The translations under genes and the position numbers were made by a program. Below are positions 1-6,499 of a DNA stretch of 6,499 bases, piece after piece (position 1 is the stretch's first letter; each line of letters starts with the position of its first letter). The notes under the pieces were generated by a model, which did not search any database, was not told the DNA's origin, and saw nothing but the letters and a program-made list of their open reading frames with translations. Source of the stretch: Acidovorax delafieldii (GTDB lineage Bacteria; Pseudomonadota; Gammaproteobacteria; Burkholderiales; Burkholderiaceae_C); the NCBI GenBank assembly GCA_002327945.1, contig DCVY01000086.1, positions 1-6,499 on the forward strand, read 5' to 3'.

Positions 1-207
1 GGTAACCTCTCACCCTACTCGATTCAGCCGCTTGATTGAGCCCGGTGGTTGAATTGATGGCAAATGGTTGCAACAAACCATCTTGGTGCAAATCAGGAAT
101 CTACGCCCTATTTATCTCATCCTCTACAGTTCGAGAATTCCATATCGCACCGGCAGGACAGCGCTTTGCTGGGCGACAGCGTCATGCAATAGTGGCCATT
201 GCGCTGA

Positions 208-695
208 GTGCCGTTGCTGCGGTTTGTGGATTCCGTGCTGGCGCTGGGGGCCTCGGGGGCGCTGGTATTGATTGCTGGTGCTGCCTTTGGGGTGGCCAAG
301 GGAACCTTGGCATCGCGTCTGGTACTGGCTTTTGTGCAGGTGGGGCTGGTCGCACTGCATCTCCAGCTTGCGCAGGGCATGCCGGAGTTCCACTTCGGCG
401 TGTTCGTTACGCTGGCCCGGTTGCTGGTGTATCTTGACTGGCGCGCCCCATCGTGTGGGCCGCACTGTTGTTTGCCATGCACCATGTGCTGTTCGACCGT
501 TTGCAGGCGGCGGGTTTCGGTGTGTATTGCATGACCAGCCCTGACTTTGCGCGGGTGGCGTTGCACGCGGTGTAAGGCATGTACGAGACCGTGACCACCG
601 TTCAGGAGGTAGCCGCCAGCATGGCGCTGGCCTGCCAGGAGATTGCGATAGGTGCACAAGACCTGTCGGTGCGCACCGAAGACACCGCAGGCTGA
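208..695 (+). pseudogene. Decayed methyl-accepting chemotaxis protein (membrane sensor plus start of signalling domain)
   Basis: Remnant of a membrane chemoreceptor. The first piece (208-444) encodes hydrophobic helices and a stretch reading GMPEFHFGVFVTLA...LDWR. Two bases later (the extra GC at 445-446) the sequence continues in another frame from 447 with PIVWAALLFAMHHVLFDRL, then AAGFGVYCMTSPDFARVALHAV and a TAA stop at 573-575. That HFGVFV...DWRP...HH..FD.LQAAGFGVYC pattern matches, from family knowledge, the multi-helix N-terminal sensor of Burkholderiales chemoreceptors. Past the stop, the same frame resumes with QEIAIGAQDLSVRTEDTAG (ending at TGA 693-695). This resembles the EIAxGNxDLSxRTE opening of the MCP cytoplasmic signalling domain. 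The linker between sensor and signalling domain is missing, and nearly all of the signalling domain is absent. I see no intact start; GTG 208 merely follows a TGA. Identification rests on motif recall, not a search. It is almost certainly non-functional. Confidence 0.68.
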
Positions 696-706
696 ACATG
701 CGGGTT

Positions 707-947
707 CGGTTCCAGCCCCATGGGCTGACGATTGACATGGAGCTGGTTTGCAATATCGACCAAAATCCCGTGCGCCAGGCCATCGTGGCCGGTATTGCGC
801 GGCCTGGGCATTGACATCGTGGCCGAAGGTATCGAGACGACGCAAGAGTCCGGGCACCTGCGTTCAGCCGGAATTCACTACCAGCAAGGCGACCTGTTCG
901 CAAAACCGGTCTGGGAGACCTTGCCGCTGGCGCGTGGTGGCGTTTGA
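707..947 (+). pseudogene. C-terminal remnant of an EAL-domain (c-di-GMP phosphodiesterase-type) protein
   Basis: Two frame-shifted pieces of the end of an EAL domain. Frame one (707-799) reads RFQPHGLTIDMELV, then NIDQNPVRQAIVAGI, matching the FQPxxLKxDMxLIRxIDxxPxRxAIV segment of the family. Frame two (801-947) reads GLGIDIVAEGIETTQESGHL, then RSAGIHYQQGDLFAKP, ending VWETLPLARGGV at TGA 945-947. This matches the LGIxVVAEGVET...LGIxxxQGYLFAKPxFExLP tail. The join at about 797-801 lacks roughly four codons plus a base. The N-terminal half with the EAL and DDFG motifs is absent. The Lys of the family LKxD motif is Thr here, and QGY is QGD, so even the remaining part is eroded. It starts 11 bases after the chemoreceptor remnant; whether the two were once neighbours or were joined by deletion cannot be told here. 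EAL identity is fairly secure; function is surely lost. Confidence 0.75.
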
Positions 948-1162
948 TGCAGGCCGGGGGCGAGCGTAGCCTTTTACCTACAAGACTCTTCTGGTTGCGA
1001 CTGCGGGACGCGTCCTGTGCTCAATGGCTGTCAGAACTCACGGCTATGGGTGGGCCGGATCAGGTTTGCAGAAAAATAAGTGCTTCGGTGTTTTCCTTCA
1101 CTTTTGTGGCGCAATTCTTGGGTACAGTGGACACGAACAACATCACAACCAGGAGAAATCAC
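948..1162 (+). other. Upstream region of phaB, no gene seen
   Basis: This 215-base gap separates the EAL remnant from phaB. No coding region with recognisable content is present; the long open frame that enters phaB from 944 has no family similarity before residue 1 of PhaB. The phaB promoter should lie here, but I could not find a sigma70-like pair with good spacing. TTGTGG at 1104-1109 and TACAGT at 1123-1128 are only 13 bases apart. A short AT-richer stretch (1071-1120) precedes an A/C-rich leader, which is the likeliest place for the transcription start. Confidence 0.4.
1151..1156 (+). promoter_or_regulatory. Ribosome-binding site of phaB
   Basis: AGGAGA lies six bases before the ATG at 1163. 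This strong Shine-Dalgarno match decides the phaB start over the longer open frame that begins at 944, and agrees with where similarity to PhaB begins. Confidence 0.85.
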
Positions 1163-1900
1163 ATGAGTCAGAAAGTAGCGTATGTCACTGGTGGCATGGG
1201 TGGAATCGGAACTGCCATCTGCCAGCGTTTGCACAAGGAAGGGTTCACCGTGGTTGCCGGATGCGGCCCGACACGCGACGCCACCAAGTGGCTTGATGAG
1301 CAAAAAACGCTGGGCTACACCTTTCACGCATCGGTAGGCAATGTCGGCGATTGGGATTCCACCGTCGAAGCCTTCTCCAAGACCAAGGCCGAACATGGTT
1401 CGATCGATGTGCTGGTGAACAATGCCGGCATCACGCGTGACCGCATGTTCCTCAAGATGACCCGCGAGGAATGGGATCAGGTGATCGAGACCAACCTCAA
1501 CAGCATGTTCAACGTTACCAAGCAGGTGGTGGCCGACATGGTTGAAAAGGGCTGGGGCCGAATCATCAATATCAGCAGTGTGAATGGCGCCAAGGGCCAG
1601 GCGGGCCAGACCAACTATTCCGCAGCCAAGGCCGGCATGCATGGCTTCAGCATGGCGCTGGCGCAAGAACTGGCGACCAAGGGCGTGACGGTGAATACCG
1701 TGAGCCCCGGATACATCGGCACTGACATGGTCAAGGCCATTCGCCCCGATGTGCTGGAAAAAATCGTTGCCACTGTGCCGGTCAAGCGCCTGGGCGAGCC
1801 CAGCGAGATTGCCTCCATCATCGCCTGGCTGGCTTCGGATGAAGGTGGCTATGCCACCGGCGCCGATTTTGCCGTCAACGGTGGATTGCACATGGGCTGA
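1163..1900 (+). CDS. phaB: Acetoacetyl-CoA reductase (NADPH-type, PHB synthesis)
   Basis: Short-chain dehydrogenase/reductase of 245 residues that reduces acetoacetyl-CoA to (R)-3-hydroxybutyryl-CoA in the cytoplasm, the middle step between thiolase (PhaA) and synthase (PhaC) in polyhydroxybutyrate synthesis. The cofactor glycine motif TGGMGGIG is at residues 9-16, CGP at 34-36, NNAG at 86-89 and the structural Asn at 111. The catalytic set is Ser in NISSVNG (138/139), Tyr152 and Lys156 in NYSAAKAG. SPGY at 181-184 and the C-terminal NGGLHMG are typical of PhaB rather than FabG. By recall it is one residue shorter than Cupriavidus necator PhaB (246), with the indel just after CGP, and otherwise aligns without gaps. 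ATG 1163 is chosen for its AGGAGA site. No phaA or phaC is in view, so it stands apart from a phaCAB operon here and seems monocistronic, closed downstream by a bidirectional terminator. NADPH preference is inferred from family membership. Confidence 0.95.
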   Translation: MSQKVAYVTGGMGGIGTAICQRLHKEGFTVVAGCGPTRDATKWLDEQKTLGYTFHASVGNVGDWDSTVEAFSKTKAEHGSIDVLVNNAGITRDRMFLKMTREEWDQVIETNLNSMFNVTKQVVADMVEKGWGRIINISSVNGAKGQAGQTNYSAAKAGMHGFSMALAQELATKGVTVNTVSPGYIGTDMVKAIRPDVLEKIVATVPVKRLGEPSEIASIIAWLASDEGGYATGADFAVNGGLHMG

Positions 1901-1903
1901 AAC

Positions 1904-2087
1904 CTGCCTGAGAGGCTGAGCGTCTTTTGCCTATGACTGCCTTGCACGCCAAAACGCCCCTGCTTGTCGTTGCCAATGCCCGCCATAGCCCGCCATAGCC
2001 CGCGCTATGGCGGTGCTTTTCGCCTTGATGAGTGGCGTTTTGACCCGCCTTTCGGGCACGGGAAAAAGACGCTCAGCCTCTGGGCAG
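1904..2087. repeat. Nested palindromic intergenic element (MITE-like)
   Basis: A roughly 184-bp imperfect palindrome beginning three bases after the phaB stop. The outer arms are a perfect 18-bp inverted repeat: AGAGGCTGAGCGTCTTTT at 1911-1928 and its complement at 2064-2081. They extend by five more pairs (CTGCC 1904-1908 with GGCAG 2083-2087) across a small bulge. A second pair, CAAAACGCC 1950-1958 with GGCGTTTTG 2034-2042, is nested inside. At the centre a 10-bp stem, CCGCCATAGC 1990-1999 with GCTATGGCGG 2004-2013, has a four-base loop. The 10-base unit CGCCATAGCC is tandemly doubled (1981-1990, 1991-2000), so the centre can pair in two registers. No clear target-site duplication is visible. 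It may be a small non-autonomous mobile repeat or a structured 3' region of phaB; the sequence alone does not decide. Confidence 0.72.
1981..2000. repeat. Tandem 10-bp direct repeat (CGCCATAGCC x2)
   Basis: Two exact copies of CGCCATAGCC sit back to back at the heart of the palindromic element. Each can pair with the single GCTATGGCGG at 2004-2013, so copy number would change the hairpin size. Such a unit is prone to slippage or cruciform-mediated expansion. Confidence 0.8.
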
Positions 2088-2094
2088 ACAACAA

Positions 2095-2121
2095 AAAAAA
2101 CCCCACGATGTGGGGTTTTTT
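2095..2121. terminator. Bidirectional rho-independent terminator between convergent units
   Basis: CCCCAC (2101-2106), loop GAT, GTGGGG (2110-2115), flanked by A residues on the left (2093-2100) and six T residues on the right (2116-2121). The G+C stem followed by a U tract works in both directions. It lies between phaB reading rightward and the dapE-prmB-abcF unit reading leftward, so it probably ends both transcripts. Its position 194 bases after phaB places the whole palindromic element inside the phaB 3' region. Confidence 0.9.
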
Positions 2122-2183
2122 GTTGAGAAGAATATGAATGAAAGCAAGGCATGCCCCGCCATGGATGTGGCGGCGGCTACGCC

Positions 2184-2258
2184 TCAAACGCGGTGCGGTG
2201 TGCGCTTGCGGTCGCGTTCGTCTTCGGGCCAAGCGGACAAGATAGCGGTGGTATTCAT
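2184..2258 (-). CDS. Possible 24-residue small protein
   Basis: A short open frame on the minus strand, MNTTAILSAWPEDERDRK followed by RTPHRV, ending in TGA. It starts with ATG at 2258 and has a clear AGGAG at 2272-2268, nine bases upstream. The product is a short hydrophobic/neutral start followed by a strongly charged tail (EDERDRKR); I do not recognise a family. It lies between the ABC-F stop and the shared terminator (63 bases downstream), so it could be a last small gene of the dapE-prmB-abcF transcript or have its own promoter. A 7-bp inverted repeat (2304-2310 with 2332-2338) precedes it. No function is proposed. It might equally be a chance ORF; the ribosome-binding site and the placement are the only support. 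Confidence 0.35.
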   Translation of the reverse strand: MNTTAILSAWPEDERDRKRTPHRV

Positions 2259-2303
2259 ACTGGAAAACTCCTGTGATGCACCAACAACGCGCTCGCTTGG
2301 GGC

Positions 2304-2338
2304 CTGGTTGACAGCCAAACGCAAAAAAATGCAACCAG
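2304..2338. repeat. 7-bp inverted repeat with an A/T-run loop
   Basis: CTGGTTG at 2304-2310 is exactly complementary to CAACCAG at 2332-2338; the 21-base loop contains seven consecutive A residues (T on the minus strand). Read on the minus strand it could form a weak hairpin about 30 bases ahead of the ribosome-binding site of the small ORF. It is not a classical terminator because the T run is inside the loop. Confidence 0.35.
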
Positions 2339-2366
2339 ATCACCCGCTGATCCAGTGGAAATTTCA

Positions 2367-2423
2367 GCCTCAAAATTAATAGCGTTCAGCGCTGATTGGT
2401 ATTGGCTTGAGGCCCGATTAATT
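2367..2423. repeat. AT-rich palindromic intergenic repeat candidate
   Basis: GCCTCAA (2367-2373) pairs with TTGAGGC (2407-2413), and AATTAAT (2374-2380) pairs with ATTAATT (2417-2423), so two alternative foldings compete around a CAGCGCTG palindrome at 2387-2394. The pattern (TCAAAATTAATAGC, then an AGCGCT core, then TTGAGGCC) resembles, from memory, a dispersed intergenic repeat common in Comamonadaceae genomes. It lies 26-82 bases after the ABC-F stop codon. A genome-wide count of the core would confirm or dismiss the repeat identity. Confidence 0.45.
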
Positions 2424-2448
2424 GCAGGCAATTGCAAGATTCTACGTA

Positions 2449-6499
<4,051 letters not shown>

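Noticed and set aside
64..81. Short inverted repeat ATGGTT/AACCAT as an operator or terminator
   Set aside because: Only six base pairs, with no U tract and no promoter nearby.
117..903. Two long minus-strand open frames over the decayed region
   Set aside because: The + strand carries clear chemoreceptor and EAL similarity at the same place; the minus frames are compositional shadows.
1006..1015. Perfect 10-bp palindrome GGACGCGTCC upstream of phaB
   Set aside because: A palindrome of this length is expected several times by chance in a window this size, and it is not placed at a recognisable promoter.
1104..1128. TTGTGG and TACAGT as a phaB promoter
   Set aside because: The spacer is 13 bases, too short for a normal sigma70 promoter.
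944..1162. N-terminal extension of PhaB in the same frame
   Set aside because: Similarity to PhaB starts exactly at ATG 1163, which has its own AGGAGA site; the upstream codons resemble nothing.
1031..1891. 286-codon open frame on the - strand
   Set aside because: Antisense shadow of phaB, with His/Gly/Ala-rich composition and no family match.
1904..2121. CRISPR array or tandem-repeat locus
   Set aside because: The repeats are inverted and nested; the only direct repeat is a 10-base unit in two copies without spacers.

Overview
The window looks like a chromosomal segment of a GC-rich betaproteobacterium, most likely Burkholderiales and probably Comamonadaceae. The evidence is an acetoacetyl-CoA reductase very close in sequence to the Cupriavidus necator PhaB type, a dapE-prmB-abcF gene order, Alanine-rich GC-biased coding style, and an AT-rich intergenic palindrome of a kind I associate with Comamonadaceae. 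The lineage is inference from sequence character and was not checked by search.

Layout. Positions 1-207 hold nothing I can identify. Positions 208-947 are a gene graveyard on the + strand: pieces of a membrane chemoreceptor (methyl-accepting chemotaxis protein), broken by a two-base frameshift, a stop and an internal deletion, are followed directly by the tail of an EAL-domain (cyclic-di-GMP phosphodiesterase-type) protein, itself frameshifted. Positions 948-1162 are the upstream region of an intact acetoacetyl-CoA reductase gene (phaB, 1163-1900, +). Directly after its stop codon lies a roughly 184-bp nested palindromic element (1904-2087) with 18-bp perfect terminal inverted repeats, then a compact bidirectional terminator (2095-2121).

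The rest reads on the - strand as one tightly packed operon transcribed toward phaB: dapE (5' end cut by the window edge), prmB (start overlapping the dapE stop as ATGA) and a YheS-type ABC-F ATPase gene (start overlapping the prmB stop as TGATG). Between the ABC-F stop (2449) and the shared terminator is a 327-base tail. It contains an AT-rich palindromic repeat and a 24-codon open reading frame with a good ribosome-binding site (2258-2184, -).

Functionally the intact genes are housekeeping: PhaB supplies (R)-3-hydroxybutyryl-CoA for polyhydroxyalkanoate storage, DapE makes LL-diaminopimelate for lysine and peptidoglycan, PrmB methylates ribosomal protein L3, and the YheS-type ABC-F protein is expected to act on the ribosome. 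The PrmB/ABC-F pairing is a ribosome theme. I found no convincing new multi-gene system. The parts most worth a second look are the nested palindromic element, the small minus-strand ORF beside it, and the chimeric chemoreceptor/EAL remnant.
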